Shown here one piece after another: positions 48,355 to 59,500 of a stretch of DNA of 64,000 nucleotides. The notes under the pieces were generated by a model, which saw only the letters and a program-made list of their open reading frames with translations, had not been told where the DNA came from and did not search any database. Source of the DNA: Acidobacteriota bacterium (GTDB taxonomy: Bacteria > Acidobacteriota > Terriglobia > Terriglobales > Acidobacteriaceae); the NCBI GenBank assembly GCA_003225005.1, contig QIAN01000065.1:62001-126000 (forward strand), read 5' to 3'. The position numbers and the translations under genes are program-made. Position 1 is the first letter of the stretch. Each line of letters starts with the position of its first letter.

Positions 48355-50523
48355 TTACATCTGTCCCCCCGGCTGGGCGGGCGCTGACTGAGGCGGTGCG
48401 GGCTGCTGAGGGGCTGCAGGCGGCACGTCCTGACGGGGTGCGACGTAAGGCACGCTGGGTAGCTTGGTGACCTGGCCGCGGGTGGCCCCAGCGACATCGA
48501 TGCCGGAATGTTCCAGCAACGCACCGGTGGCACGCTCGAGCTCAATGCGCGATTTCTCATAGGCGGCCTTGGCTGAAACCAGATTTGACTCCGTGCTTGT
48601 CAAAACCGAAGCCTGCTGCAACACCGCGGTTTGCGTAGACAACCCAACTTTAAGCTTCTCTTCCTCGGAGTTCAGACTCTCTCTCGCGAACTCAGCCGCA
48701 GACTGAGCGGCTTGGACAGCCGCGCGATTCTGCTTCACATCGAACTGCGCGTTCCGCACTTCAATGCGAACTTGGTTTTCGAGCTGGTGCTGGCGCACCT
48801 GAGCCTGGCGATATTCCAACTGGGCGCGCACCTGGTTAGCCTGAGCCTGGCGGTTGCGCAACGGTATATTCAGGGTCAGACCGACGCCCTTATCGGGGGC
48901 GGTTCCGTTAACCAGTTGTTTCAGAGTGCCAGGGTAACTGACCGGACCTCCAGTGACGAAAGGAGGTGCCGCGTTCTTGGGATTAAAGCAATCTGAGGTA
49001 ATGGTGCTCGAGCATGTGGGGCGAGCCACATCCCCACCCAGGCCAGATCCGCCGTAGTAAGCAAAAGCATCCAGCGTGGGCAGCATGGCATTCCGCACCG
49101 TCTTGTTGTTCAGGTTGCGAGTATCCAGATCAATGCGTGACTCTGCCAACTCTGCGCGTTGCTGGAGCGCTTCCGCAATCAATTCCAGCGTCGAAGTGGC
49201 CGGTTCCTGTTGCGGTACGAGCATCGTGGATGTCGGAATTACGTCCGCGTCCGCCAATACCGGATCTTCGATGCTGCGGCTAAGCGCATTTTTCATCAGC
49301 AGTTGCTGCAGTTCCAGGTTGTTCTGGGCCACGATCAGGTTCTGCTGGTCGGTGGCGACGGTGCTTTGCGCGCTAACTACTTGGATCGGAGGAACGGTGC
49401 CCACCTGTGCCTGCGTTTGGGTGTCGGTGTAGGCCTTCTGCGCGTAGGTCAGGGCTTCCTCCTGCACCTTCACGTTTTCGTAGGCGTAAACCAGATCCCA
49501 GTACATATTTTCGATCTGATCGACAGTAGTGATCACCTGCAGCCGGAAGGCGACGTTGGAGATCTTGCGATTGTTCTGGGCTATGCGAATGAATCGTGTG
49601 TTGGGAAGAATTCCGAAGCCCTGCAACAAGTTCTGGGTAAGCCTGAACTGGAAGTTGGCAGTCAGGTCGGGACTCAACAGCGTTGTTGGATTGTTGGTAG
49701 TGACGTGCGTGTTGTTGAATCCCCCGTTTAGCGTTGTGCCCCATTGGAAACCTTGGGTGTAACCGAAGTCAGCTGTGTAAGTATTTTGCGCTACGATGGG
49801 TACGGGACTGAAAATGCTCGTCGACTCCGTATTGTTCTTGTCTAATTGCAAGGTGCCAGTCAAGGCAGGATCAAAGCTGACAATGGGCGAGCCGATACCG
49901 AGCGTAGAGCTGACCAAGCCGTTCGTGCCGGTTCCCGCTCCCCCCGGGGCCACGGTCGTGCCTCCCGCGCCGGAGCCCACTGTTCCACCTAGCCCTCCAA
50001 CGCCGCCTCCCGGCGTATTCTGCACGACGCCTGTGTTCACGCCGAGAATATTCGCTCCTGATTTTGCACGCAGGATATCGGCGTCGGCGATATTGAGGTT
50101 GTAGCGGGCGATCTCCAGATCGAGGTTGTTTTCAAGTGCCAGCGCGATGGCATCGTCGATGGAGAGATAAATCTTGCCATCTTGCAGCAGCGAATCGATG
50201 CGCGCAGAGTTGCTCAGATTCACTTCAGCCAGAGGCCGCGGCAGGTAAGGCTGCAACAGGTTGGGGAACGCCGACCGCGGCTTGGAGTAATCCACAAGGT
50301 GGACCTGCTGCGGCTGCGCGGTTTTCTGCTCCGGCTGGGGTGTGGAAGGAACTGCCGGGGAAGAAGTATGCGGCGGTGCCGGAGAAGCTGCGGGCGAGGC
50401 GTTCTGAGCCAACCCGCAGAGCGATAGCGCGCACGTCAAGAGGGCGCACGCCACGATCCAGTGGGTTGCACGCGCGGGGGCAGAGGTCAGACGGGGCAAC
50501 AACATGGCATGGTCTCCTGGCAT
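48355..50523 (-). CDS. TolC-family outer membrane efflux protein (copy 1)
   Basis: DDAIALALENNLDLEIARYNLNIADADILRAKSG; paired OEP repeats; ENMYWDLVYAYENVKVQEEALTYAQKAY; start at MPGDHAML. Confidence 0.9.
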   Translation of the reverse strand: MPGDHAMLLPRLTSAPARATHWIVACALLTCALSLCGLAQNASPAASPAPPHTSSPAVPSTPQPEQKTAQPQQVHLVDYSKPRSAFPNLLQPYLPRPLAEVNLSNSARIDSLLQDGKIYLSIDDAIALALENNLDLEIARYNLNIADADILRAKSGANILGVNTGVVQNTPGGGVGGLGGTVGSGAGGTTVAPGGAGTGTNGLVSSTLGIGSPIVSFDPALTGTLQLDKNNTESTSIFSPVPIVAQNTYTADFGYTQGFQWGTTLNGGFNNTHVTTNNPTTLLSPDLTANFQFRLTQNLLQGFGILPNTRFIRIAQNNRKISNVAFRLQVITTVDQIENMYWDLVYAYENVKVQEEALTYAQKAYTDTQTQAQVGTVPPIQVVSAQSTVATDQQNLIVAQNNLELQQLLMKNALSRSIEDPVLADADVIPTSTMLVPQQEPATSTLELIAEALQQRAELAESRIDLDTRNLNNKTVRNAMLPTLDAFAYYGGSGLGGDVARPTCSSTITSDCFNPKNAAPPFVTGGPVSYPGTLKQLVNGTAPDKGVGLTLNIPLRNRQAQANQVRAQLEYRQAQVRQHQLENQVRIEVRNAQFDVKQNRAAVQAAQSAAEFARESLNSEEEKLKVGLSTQTAVLQQASVLTSTESNLVSAKAAYEKSRIELERATGALLEHSGIDVAGATRGQVTKLPSVPYVAPRQDVPPAAPQQPAPPQSAPAQPGGQM

Positions 50524-50746
50524 GAGAATTTCCTTCTTTAAGTTAACAGAGCGTTCCAATTCGAAATTCTGATGCCAGGGATGGGAGCAAGGCGTCACTC
50601 GATTCCATCTTGGGGCAGGGGAGCGGGTGAAAGAGAATGGATTTGTAAAGAATTGTTGCAGAGGATATCGAGGGAGCGCGGTTTTAACGCGCTCCCTGGT
50701 TCCTGGTGAATCCGGTTCGAGGGCGCCGCAGCCGATTGCCGGGACG

Positions 50747-52822
50747 CTACGGTTGCGGTTGTGACGGCGGAGCCGGTGGTTCCGGCGACGAGGGTTGTGA
50801 CGGCGTGGTCGATGATGGAAGGTCTTTGCGCGGCGCCACGTAGGGCACCTTGGGCTGGCGCGTCACTTGGCCGCGGGCGGCATCCTCAATACTGATGCCA
50901 TAGTGATCCAGAAGTTGACCGGTGGCACGGTCCAGCTCGACCTTCGATTTTTCGTAGGCGACCATCGCATTCACCAGCGTCGACTCCGCTGTGGCCAGCT
51001 GGCTCTGATTTTGCAAGACCAGCGTGGTGGTCGATGTGCCGAACTGATACTTTTTCTGTTCCGCGTCAAGCGACTGCCGCCCCAGCTCCACCGCGGCTCT
51101 AGCCGAATCCACACTGGCGCGGTTTAGCTGGACGTCGAATTGCGCGTTGCGAACTTCGACGGCGACTTGATTCTCAATCTGTTGTAGACGTAACTGCGCT
51201 TGACGAAATTCCAACTGCGAGCGGATCTGCACCGCTTGCGCGGCACGATTGCGCAGCGGGATGTTGAGCTGGAGGCCGACGCCCTTGTCGGGTGCGCTGG
51301 AATTTAGCAACTGGTTTAGCGTGCTGCCGTAGCCGGTTGAAGAGACGGGCGTGGGGGCGCAGCCAAACTGTTGCGGGTTCTGGTCCGCGCACAGACTTGC
51401 CGAGTTCTGTGCTCCGCCCAGGCCCGATCCCCCGTAATACGCGAAAAGATCTAAAGTCGGTAACAGTAAGCTCCGCACGGCTTTGTTGCTTAATTCGCGG
51501 CTATTCAAATCTATTCGCGACTCGACCAATTCCGGGCGATGGCGGAGCGATTCGTTGATCAGATCTTCAGCGGGAACGATAGGCTCCTGCGCCGGAACGT
51601 CCATGGTTGACGTCGGAATCACCTCCGCCGTAGCCAGAGTCGGATCTTTCAATGTGCGGCTAATCGCGTTTTTCATGAGCAACTGCTGCAACTGGAGATT
51701 GGTCATCGCCGTAGTCACTGCCTGTTGATCGGTAGCTACCGTGCTCTGTGCGCGCACCACTTCAATCGGAGCTAGGCTGCCAATCTCCACCTGCTTTTTC
51801 GTGTCCGAAAGCGTCTTTTGCGCAAAGGCGAGCGACTCGTTTTGCACCCGCACATTTTCGTAGGCAAATACCAGATCCCAGTAAATGTTCTCGGTCTGGT
51901 CAACCGAATCGGTAACCTGCAAGCGGAACGCGACATCAGAAAGTTCACGATTGTTCCTCGCGATCCGGATGAAGCGCTGGTTGGGAGCGAAGCCCAAACC
52001 TTGCAATAGATGTTGGGTAACCGTGGCCCTGAAATTCGAGTTGAGCTGAGGGCTCAGGCTGGTGAAGATGTTGTTGGTAGTGGCGCGGGTGTTGTTGAAG
52101 CCCACCGACAGGTTTGTGCCCCACTGGAAAGCCTGGTTGTAAGCGAAATCAACCGTGCCGGTATTTTGTATCAGCAACGGCACAGAGAAGGAACTACTTG
52201 TCTGTTGACTGAAGTGGTCTTCCTGAAGCGTGCCGGTGAGAACCGGATCGAAGCTGCCAATCGGCGGCCCGAAGCCAAGTGTCGAACTGACCAATCCATT
52301 GGTGCCGGCGCCAAGACCTCCCGCTCCCAGGCTGGTGCCGCCTGTGGCCGCGCCCGACTGCGCTCCGATGCCCCCCACGCCACCGCCCGGTGTGTTGAGC
52401 ACCAGACCCACGGGCGTGCCGAGGATAGTGGCTCCCGCCCTGGCGCGCAAGATGTCGGTGTCGGCAATATTCATCGTGTAGCGGGCAATGGCAATGTCGA
52501 GGTTGTTCTCGAGCGCCAGAGCGATGGCGTCGTCGAGCGCAAGATAGAGCTTGCCATCGTGCAGAAACTGTTCGATTCGTCCGGTATTGCTCAAATCCGG
52601 CGGTGGCAGACGCCTGGGCCGGTAGGGACCAATCGGATTCGGAAAGTGTGATACCGGTTTGGCATAGTTCAGCGCTCCCACGCGCTCGGTCTCTGCTGCA
52701 GCCGAGGTTTGAGGGGTCGGAGCGGAGGGAACGTCTTGTCCCCAGCAGGAGATTGCTAGACTTCCGCAAAAAATCAAGCGAATGGCAAGCTGCAGGGTCG
52801 AAGCGAAACGAGGCAATGGCAT
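50747..52822 (-). CDS. TolC-family outer membrane efflux protein (copy 2)
   Basis: LDDAIALALENNLDIAIARYTMNIADTDILRARAG; ENIYWDLVFAYENVRVQNESLAFAQKTL; same organisation as copy 1. Confidence 0.9.
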   Translation of the reverse strand: MPLPRFASTLQLAIRLIFCGSLAISCWGQDVPSAPTPQTSAAAETERVGALNYAKPVSHFPNPIGPYRPRRLPPPDLSNTGRIEQFLHDGKLYLALDDAIALALENNLDIAIARYTMNIADTDILRARAGATILGTPVGLVLNTPGGGVGGIGAQSGAATGGTSLGAGGLGAGTNGLVSSTLGFGPPIGSFDPVLTGTLQEDHFSQQTSSSFSVPLLIQNTGTVDFAYNQAFQWGTNLSVGFNNTRATTNNIFTSLSPQLNSNFRATVTQHLLQGLGFAPNQRFIRIARNNRELSDVAFRLQVTDSVDQTENIYWDLVFAYENVRVQNESLAFAQKTLSDTKKQVEIGSLAPIEVVRAQSTVATDQQAVTTAMTNLQLQQLLMKNAISRTLKDPTLATAEVIPTSTMDVPAQEPIVPAEDLINESLRHRPELVESRIDLNSRELSNKAVRSLLLPTLDLFAYYGGSGLGGAQNSASLCADQNPQQFGCAPTPVSSTGYGSTLNQLLNSSAPDKGVGLQLNIPLRNRAAQAVQIRSQLEFRQAQLRLQQIENQVAVEVRNAQFDVQLNRASVDSARAAVELGRQSLDAEQKKYQFGTSTTTLVLQNQSQLATAESTLVNAMVAYEKSKVELDRATGQLLDHYGISIEDAARGQVTRQPKVPYVAPRKDLPSSTTPSQPSSPEPPAPPSQPQP

Positions 52823-53255
52823 CTACTTGTCTCCGTTCATAAGAGCTTGTAGCTAAAAGACTTCGTTTTTACCTGGGACAGCCGGACTCATTCGAAAACA
52901 GTCCGGGGAATTAGCTCTGGTTCATGCCTTGATACGCATACAACGCGCTGATGGTTCCTGCAAGCTTCGGCGAAATGGCGGTTCCCTTCTCGCGAAACGC
53001 TTGCGCCACTCTAAGGATGTGATAGTCCCAATTCGAAGAACTGGCATGTCAAACTGCGAAATCCTGCGAAGTGAACTAGTATATCCGACGCGCTCAGAAC
53101 CTCTGGCAGAGACAAACCGGACTTGTGACTGATCGACTCCAGAACCAGCGCCACCGTCAGCAAAAACCTGCATAGCGTTGCCGGTTGTAATCCGGCTTGG
53201 CACACGAAAACACTTAGATGAACCGATGTCGTGGCAGGACTCGAAAGATCGCAAC

Positions 53256-54023
53256 ATGCGCCATCTAAAACTGATCGTTTCTTATGACGGGTCTGATTTC
53301 TCAGGATGGCAAGTGCAGCCTGATCGAGCGACTGTGCAGGGCACACTAGCTTCAGCCATTGGACGCATCACCGGAGAAAAGGTATTACCCCAAGGGTCGG
53401 GCCGGACCGACGCAGGGGTGCACGCGCTGGCCCAGGTGTTGACGTTTGCAACCGAGTCTTCCGTTCCCACCGCAAATTTCTTGACCGCGTTGAACGATAT
53501 CTTACCGTCCACGGTGCGCGTGTTGGAGGCGGACGAGGCTCCAGCGGATTTTCACGTGCGCAAGTCGGCCCGCGCCAAGACGTACCGCTATCGGATATAC
53601 CGCCCCTCAATTTGTCCGCCGTTTCTGGCGCGGTATGTGTGGCACTATCCCTATCGTCTCGATGAAGAAGCGATGGGACAGGCTGCGAACAACGTAATTG
53701 GAGAGCATGACTTCACCTCGTTCGCGGCCGTCGATCCCGAGCGCGGCCGCGAGGATCAGCCGGCTTCGAATGTGCGGCGAATTTTTTCTTCGACCTGGGA
53801 GCGTCAGGATGAAGAGCTGGTCTATACAGTGCGCGGCTCCGGGTTCCTGCACCACATGGTGAGAAATTTGGTGGGGACATTCATTCTGGTCGGAAAGGGA
53901 ACGTTCGAGGTCGGAGACATCGCGCGCATTCTGGAGGCGCGCGACCGATCAGCCGCGGGAGCGACAGCGCCAGCCGGCGGACTCTATCTGGTCAGTGTGG
54001 AGTATGAGCACGAACCGCGTTGA
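53256..54023 (+). CDS. truA: tRNA pseudouridine synthase A
   Basis: MRHLKLIVSYDGSDFSGWQVQPDRATVQGTLASAIGRITGEKVLPQGSGRTDAGVHALAQVLTF. Confidence 0.96.
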   Translation: MRHLKLIVSYDGSDFSGWQVQPDRATVQGTLASAIGRITGEKVLPQGSGRTDAGVHALAQVLTFATESSVPTANFLTALNDILPSTVRVLEADEAPADFHVRKSARAKTYRYRIYRPSICPPFLARYVWHYPYRLDEEAMGQAANNVIGEHDFTSFAAVDPERGREDQPASNVRRIFSSTWERQDEELVYTVRGSGFLHHMVRNLVGTFILVGKGTFEVGDIARILEARDRSAAGATAPAGGLYLVSVEYEHEPR

Positions 54024-54098
54024 AAACCGGCTTATCAGGATCAAAAGTGGAAGCTTACGGCTGACCTTGTTGGCCGTGCCGCAACTGACGGGCTCGTC

Positions 54099-54500
54099 CT
54101 ACGAAGTCTGGTGGCGGACTGCGGCGTTGGCCAAGCCGTTGGCCTCGGCGTTATTCTCGCGGCGGACATGGGAGATGGAGAATTTGATAGAGCGAGCCAA
54201 CTTGCGGCAAATAAAATTGAGGGAATAGAGGCGAGCGCTGCGGCACCTATACTCGCCTTTCATCTGCCTGACCACGACCTCTGAATCGGAGTAGACATGC
54301 AGCGTTCTGGCCTTCAAAGCCAATGCACATTGCAGAGCTTCGAGCAGCGCAACGTATTCCGCGACATTGTTGTCCTGACGGCCGATCCACTTAGCGATTC
54401 GGATTTCGCCGTTGTCGGAACCGTCGATAATCACCCCAATACCGGACGGCCCTGGATTTCCCAAGGAGCCGCCGTCCACGTAGGCCACCAGATCTGGCAT
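54099..54500 (-). CDS. RNase HI-like protein
   Basis: MPDLVAYVDGGSLGNPGPSGIGVII, NVAEYVALLEALQCA, LHVYSDSEVVVRQMKGEYRC. Confidence 0.9.
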   Translation of the reverse strand: MPDLVAYVDGGSLGNPGPSGIGVIIDGSDNGEIRIAKWIGRQDNNVAEYVALLEALQCALALKARTLHVYSDSEVVVRQMKGEYRCRSARLYSLNFICRKLARSIKFSISHVRRENNAEANGLANAAVRHQTS

Positions 54501-54721
54501 CAGGGCTCGTCTCTGTCTACAACATGCGCCCACAGGCTTTCTGTCGTCAAGATTATTATTTGATTCCCTCTCAAGCGTCGTTCAATTCTACCGGGCTGTG
54601 TAACCATTTGTGGAAAAATAAGGCAAATTGGAAATGTGCTCTGTGAAGTGGCGGTGGCAGAATGAGTTACGTTTTTCACCATCTAGGTTATTGCGTCGCG
54701 CAATTGCACCAAAAAATGTCG

Positions 54722-54750
54722 TTGACATCTTCGCATCAGATGTTTAGGGT
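54722..54750 (+). promoter_or_regulatory. sigma70-like promoter
   Basis: TTGACA (54722-54727) - 17 nt - TAGGGT (54745-54750). Confidence 0.45.
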
Positions 54751-54756
54751 TGCACG

Positions 54757-54960
54757 CGTCGATGGCTGAAAGGGTTGGCTAAATAATATTTTGCCAGTCC
54801 GAAGTAGGCTGAGTGATCAGCTCGGCGGGGCGACCCGCTGAGCAGCCAGACCTGAAAAAACCGACGGCTCTGCGAGGAGCAGTTGGGGTATGGGACTGCG
54901 AAAGCAGTGATCGCATCAAGGGGCTGTGACGGTACATGCATCCACGCTGTTAGTTCCCTC
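54757..54960 (+). ncRNA. Candidate structured leader or small RNA, unclassified
   Basis: GCTCGGCGGG-GCGA-CCCGCTGAGC (54820-54843) and ACTGC-GAAA-GCAGT (54895-54908), both GNRA-capped, downstream of a promoter-like site in a non-coding gap. Confidence 0.3.
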
Positions 54961-55198
54961 GCAAGAGCTGGCAGTTAGAGCATAACCAAAGTCACGGCCC
55001 TTTCTATTTCTTCCCGTTCCTCCTGGTTGCTCCCTCACGCTGGCTTCCCTGAACTGACGCAGGTCCTCGAATTCTCTGGCATAATGCCGGAATGGGGCCT
55101 TAAGCCGGGTGCTGTTAATTCCATCGAGCAAAGCTCAACCCTGCAGGTTTTGCCGATTTCGAGCGCAAAAGCGAATAACCCGTGGCCAGGAGAAACGA

Positions 55199-56284
55199 AT
55201 GATCGCTGGGCCGAGCCGAATTGCATTTTGTGCATGGTTGGTTCTGGCTGGAACTTTCTCGGCGCTTGCCCAAACTTATACGATCACTGAGATCGGCGTG
55301 TTGAAGGGAGATAACGAGAGCAGCGGTTTTTGGCTGAACTCCGCCGGACAGGTTGTGGGTTGCTCCGATACCGCGACTTCGAATGGTTATCCCTGTACCG
55401 GCACGACGGCGGGGCAGCATGCCTTTCTTTGGAGCAAAAGCGCGGGCTTGAAAGATCTGGGAACAATGTCGGGCGGCACGATTAGTGGCGCGATTGGCAT
55501 CAACGATGTCGGACAGGTTGTGGGTTACTCCAATGTCAAAGCAAGTTCGGCGTCCGACTTTTTTGCTTTTCTCTGGACCCCCGGCCGAGGCGTGACCAAT
55601 CTGGGAACTTTGTCTGGGGGGAACTCGAGTTGTGCATTCGCAATAAATTCCGCTGGCGTAATCGCCGGGGATTCCTTCATCAGCAACGGAAAAGTCAATG
55701 CAGCGAGCTGGACGAACAATAAAATTAGGAATTTAGGTGGTCTGCCGAAAAGCATTTTTACTGCGGCGCTCGACATCAACGACAACAACCAGATTGTTGG
55801 AGAATCCATTTTCTCCTACGGTCCCCCATTCCGATCGCACGCCTTCGAATGGTCTGCCGCCCTGGGCCTGAAAGATCTCGGAACTCTTTCAGGGGGGACG
55901 ACAAGCATGGCCAATGCGATTAACTCCTCAGGCGTGATGGTGGGTCAGTCCAATGCGTCTGGTTTCCCGAATGCGTGGCACGCCGTGATGTGGAACGCGG
56001 CGCGGAAAATACGGGACCTCGGAACCCTGCCCGGTGGTACCTACAGCGTGGCGTTTGGCGTCAACGATTCCGATGAGGTGGTGGGCTACGGCAACATTTC
56101 CAATAACGCGCCCCACGCTTTTTTGTGGACCCAGGCGGCCGGAATGCGGGACCTGAATTCCCTGATCCCGGCGAACTCCGGGTGGGTGTTGATCAATGCC
56201 AACGCAATTAACCGGCTCGGACAGATAACCGGTTACGGCACCTTCAAGGGCTACAATCACGGGTTCCTGTTATCCCCGAAATGA
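55199..56284 (+). CDS. Secreted HAF-repeat protein
   Basis: Signal peptide MIAGPSRIAFCAWLVLAGTFSALAQ; recurring DLGTLSGGTTSMANAINSSGVMVGQSNASG..HAVMW units. Confidence 0.85.
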   Translation: MIAGPSRIAFCAWLVLAGTFSALAQTYTITEIGVLKGDNESSGFWLNSAGQVVGCSDTATSNGYPCTGTTAGQHAFLWSKSAGLKDLGTMSGGTISGAIGINDVGQVVGYSNVKASSASDFFAFLWTPGRGVTNLGTLSGGNSSCAFAINSAGVIAGDSFISNGKVNAASWTNNKIRNLGGLPKSIFTAALDINDNNQIVGESIFSYGPPFRSHAFEWSAALGLKDLGTLSGGTTSMANAINSSGVMVGQSNASGFPNAWHAVMWNAARKIRDLGTLPGGTYSVAFGVNDSDEVVGYGNISNNAPHAFLWTQAAGMRDLNSLIPANSGWVLINANAINRLGQITGYGTFKGYNHGFLLSPK

Positions 56285-56516
56285 GAGCCAGTCAAGGGGC
56301 GAGGGAGTTGCGATTGCAGCCGGCCGGTCAGAGACTTGCTAACCTAGCTTCCTTGGAATTCGAAGGCAGCGGTAAGGGAATCGGTTTCGAACTGTACGAG
56401 AGACTCAGGTTCCGGTCGAGCAGGCAATCGAGACAGGTTCGCACGCGGCTGATGCGAGGACACCATCCTCGGCATCGACCCCGAGCCGTCTTACTGCCCA
56501 CCGCCCCCCTATGTAT

Positions 56517-59500
56517 CTAATTATTTGAAATCAGCCGACGTACCTGTTCGTCGGAGAGACCTTCGATTTCCGCGAGTATTCTTGCCTGAATCACCGAACT
56601 TAATTGACCAATGGTGGAACCCTCAAAGAAGTCTCTCAACGTGAAGGGTATCTGATACAAGGAGCGGATTCTGGAAACGATCTGCATGGCGAGAAGGGAG
56701 TGCCCGCCTAAATCGATGAAATTATCGTCAATGCCAATGCACTCGAAGCCGAATACACTGCTCCATATTTTGAGGAGCGCCGCCTGCACGGGATTGGTCA
56801 CCTGGTCTGCTTCATGCGGCTGACTTGCAGGCGGCCGAAGGGCTCCGTCTTGCGGCTGCACTCGCGAGAGGTACTTTGTCGGATCAAATGTTTCTTCGGA
56901 TGCTCTCAGTAGATGGTCAAGATTCTGTGGGCTGACAACAACCTGAATGAGATTTGAATTTAGGGCTCGACGGAAGGCCTCCAACCCGTCTTTGGTGGTG
57001 ATTGCGCTTTCGAGGGCACCCGGCTTCCAACCCTCCACACCCTGCAGGGTCTCCAACTCGGCTAACATGCCCACTTCTCTCCAGCTCGACCAATTGATAC
57101 TGAGGGCATGAAAGTATCCTTTTGCATTGGCAAAGAACGCAAAAGCATCAAGAAATGAGTTGGCAGCAGTGTAGTCGGACAGCGCGTACGGTGTAAGAAC
57201 CGCGCTGACGGAGGAGAACAAAACCATGAAATCCAGTTTGATCCGCTTCAAAAGGTCAAACAGAATCATGGTGCCGTAAACTTTGGGAGCTAACACCGCA
57301 TCCGCGCTCTCCCTTGTTTTGCTCTGAATCATTCCCGCTTGGACAACACCTGCGGCGTGGATAACCCCGTTGATGGTTCCGTACCTCGCCAATACGTCGT
57401 CGACAGCCGTCTGCATTTGTGCTCTGTCGGAGACGTCCGCAACCAAGACATCGATCTCAGCGCCCATCCTTTCAATCTCCATGAGGGCCGTGAGCGTCTT
57501 GAGAACGGGGGCCGGAGTATCTGCCGCCGTCACCAATTCCGGCCAACTGGACTTTTTCGGAAACGGAGACTTCTTGGTCAGCACCAGTCTGGGCCGGCAC
57601 GCCCTGGCAAGATAGCCGGCGATGGCCAGTCCGAGTCCACCGGTTCCTCCTGTGATCAGGTACACTCCGCCCGGCCTTAAACGTCTGATGACAGGCGCCG
57701 CGCTCGGCGCTCGAGAAGGGAGAGGCTCATTCAACTTGACTCGTTCGAAGTGTCGTTCCCAGCGATACTTCCCGCGATAGGCAATCACTCGGCTGGCAGG
57801 TTCTTCGGCATACTCAGAAATGATCCGGTCGAGCCATTCCTCCGGGAGGCTCTCAAACGGCTGACTGTCCGGCAAATCAATATTGAAGCACTTGACGTTC
57901 GGATATTCCCTGGGAATCACGCCGCCAGGCCCCAGCACGGTTGCCATCGCCGGAGCGACGTCTTCTTCACCCGTAACCGAATGCAGACGGTTGGAAATAA
58001 CGCCGATCTTGGTAGGGATGGAAGTCCGGAGCTCACCGATGGCCTGAGCGATATGGAGCAGGCTGAAGAACCCAAAATTCTGATTTGCGGGACGGGCCTG
58101 CGCGGCCTCCTCATCTTCTCTCGTCAGGCTTCCCAAATGGACGATGTGAATCGGGGCGACTGTTCGCCGTTCCAGCTCCAGAAACAATTCCCGATAACCC
58201 TCAATACCTGCTGGATTGAGCTCAAATGAGCCGTCAGCGTGACGGACACATGTTTCGCCGAAGCGAACGAAGGCCACCGACATCCCCAGAGCTTCGAGTT
58301 TGGATTTCAGACGACTGCCGCCGCCGTATCGATCCGCAATAATCAGCCAGAAGGCAGGGTGGGAGGCATGGACAATGTCACTCGGCAAGTGCGTCCGTTT
58401 CCAGCTTGGAGCATAGAACCAATCGTCCAGGCTGGATGTTGCAGACACTGATTTCTGTTCTTGTGCGATGTTTGTATTGGCTGGCGTAGTCTCTATCCAG
58501 TAATGGCGCCGCTCAAAAGGGTAAGTCGGCAGCGATATTCTGCGCCGTCTTTGCCCGGGATAAATGCTTTCCCACCCCACCTCAACGCCGGAGAGCCAGA
58601 GCCTGCCAATGCCCTGCAATAAGAATTCAACGTCAGACTGGTTTTCATAATGGGGGCGGATCGAGGAAATAGTGATCGGGTCGGCGGCGTTTCGCCGGCC
58701 GGGGTGCTGCATGGCCAATACGCCAAGAGTTCGTCCGGGGCCGGCCTCCAGCAGAATGGGATTCTTCAACCGCCAGAGCTCCTGGAGGGCGTCGTTGAAC
58801 CTGGAAGTATGATCGGCATGCATGGCCCAATAGGATGGACTGATCGCGTCACGCCCCGTAATCCATCTGCCCGTGACGTTTGAGATGTATGGAATTCCTG
58901 GCTCGTTAAGCCGCACATTTCTTACTTCGTTTTCAAATGCGCTTACAATAGGACTGAGCATTCTCGAATGAAAGGCATGGGCATTCTGCACACGCCGAGA
59001 TATGATCTGCCTTTCGTTCAACAGCCGCTCAAACTCAACCACGGCGGCGGTTGGACCTGCGACCACGCATAATGCCGGTCCGTTTATCAGAGAAATGGAA
59101 AGATCTCCGGTAAGCAGGGGGAGCACTTCCTTCTCCGAAAGGGTGACGGAAAGCATGGCTCCCTGAGGCAGATCATTCACCAGCCTGGCTCGTGTGGCGA
59201 TCAGACGTAACGCGTCTTCGAGCGATAGCACCCCTGCCAGGCACGCCGCAACATATTCCCCCATGCTATGGCCGACCATAGCGGCGGGAGTGATCCCAAA
59301 CGACTGCCAAAGCCGAGCCAGAGCGTATTCGACGGTGAATAGTGCCGGTTGGGCGAACAGTGTCTTATTCAGATCCGTGGCATGGTCGTCTTTCGGCGCA
59401 TCCGTTGTTCGCCCCAGCATCTTCTTCAGATCGATGCCCCTGCTGTTTCCCTCGTTCTTCCATCCCTGGCCATCGGGATAAATAATTTTCCGAATATCAG

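Noticed and set aside
52882-52906. CCGGACT-N11-AGTCCGG hairpin upstream of the second TolC gene
   Set aside because: Short stem with a long loop; function cannot be judged from sequence alone.
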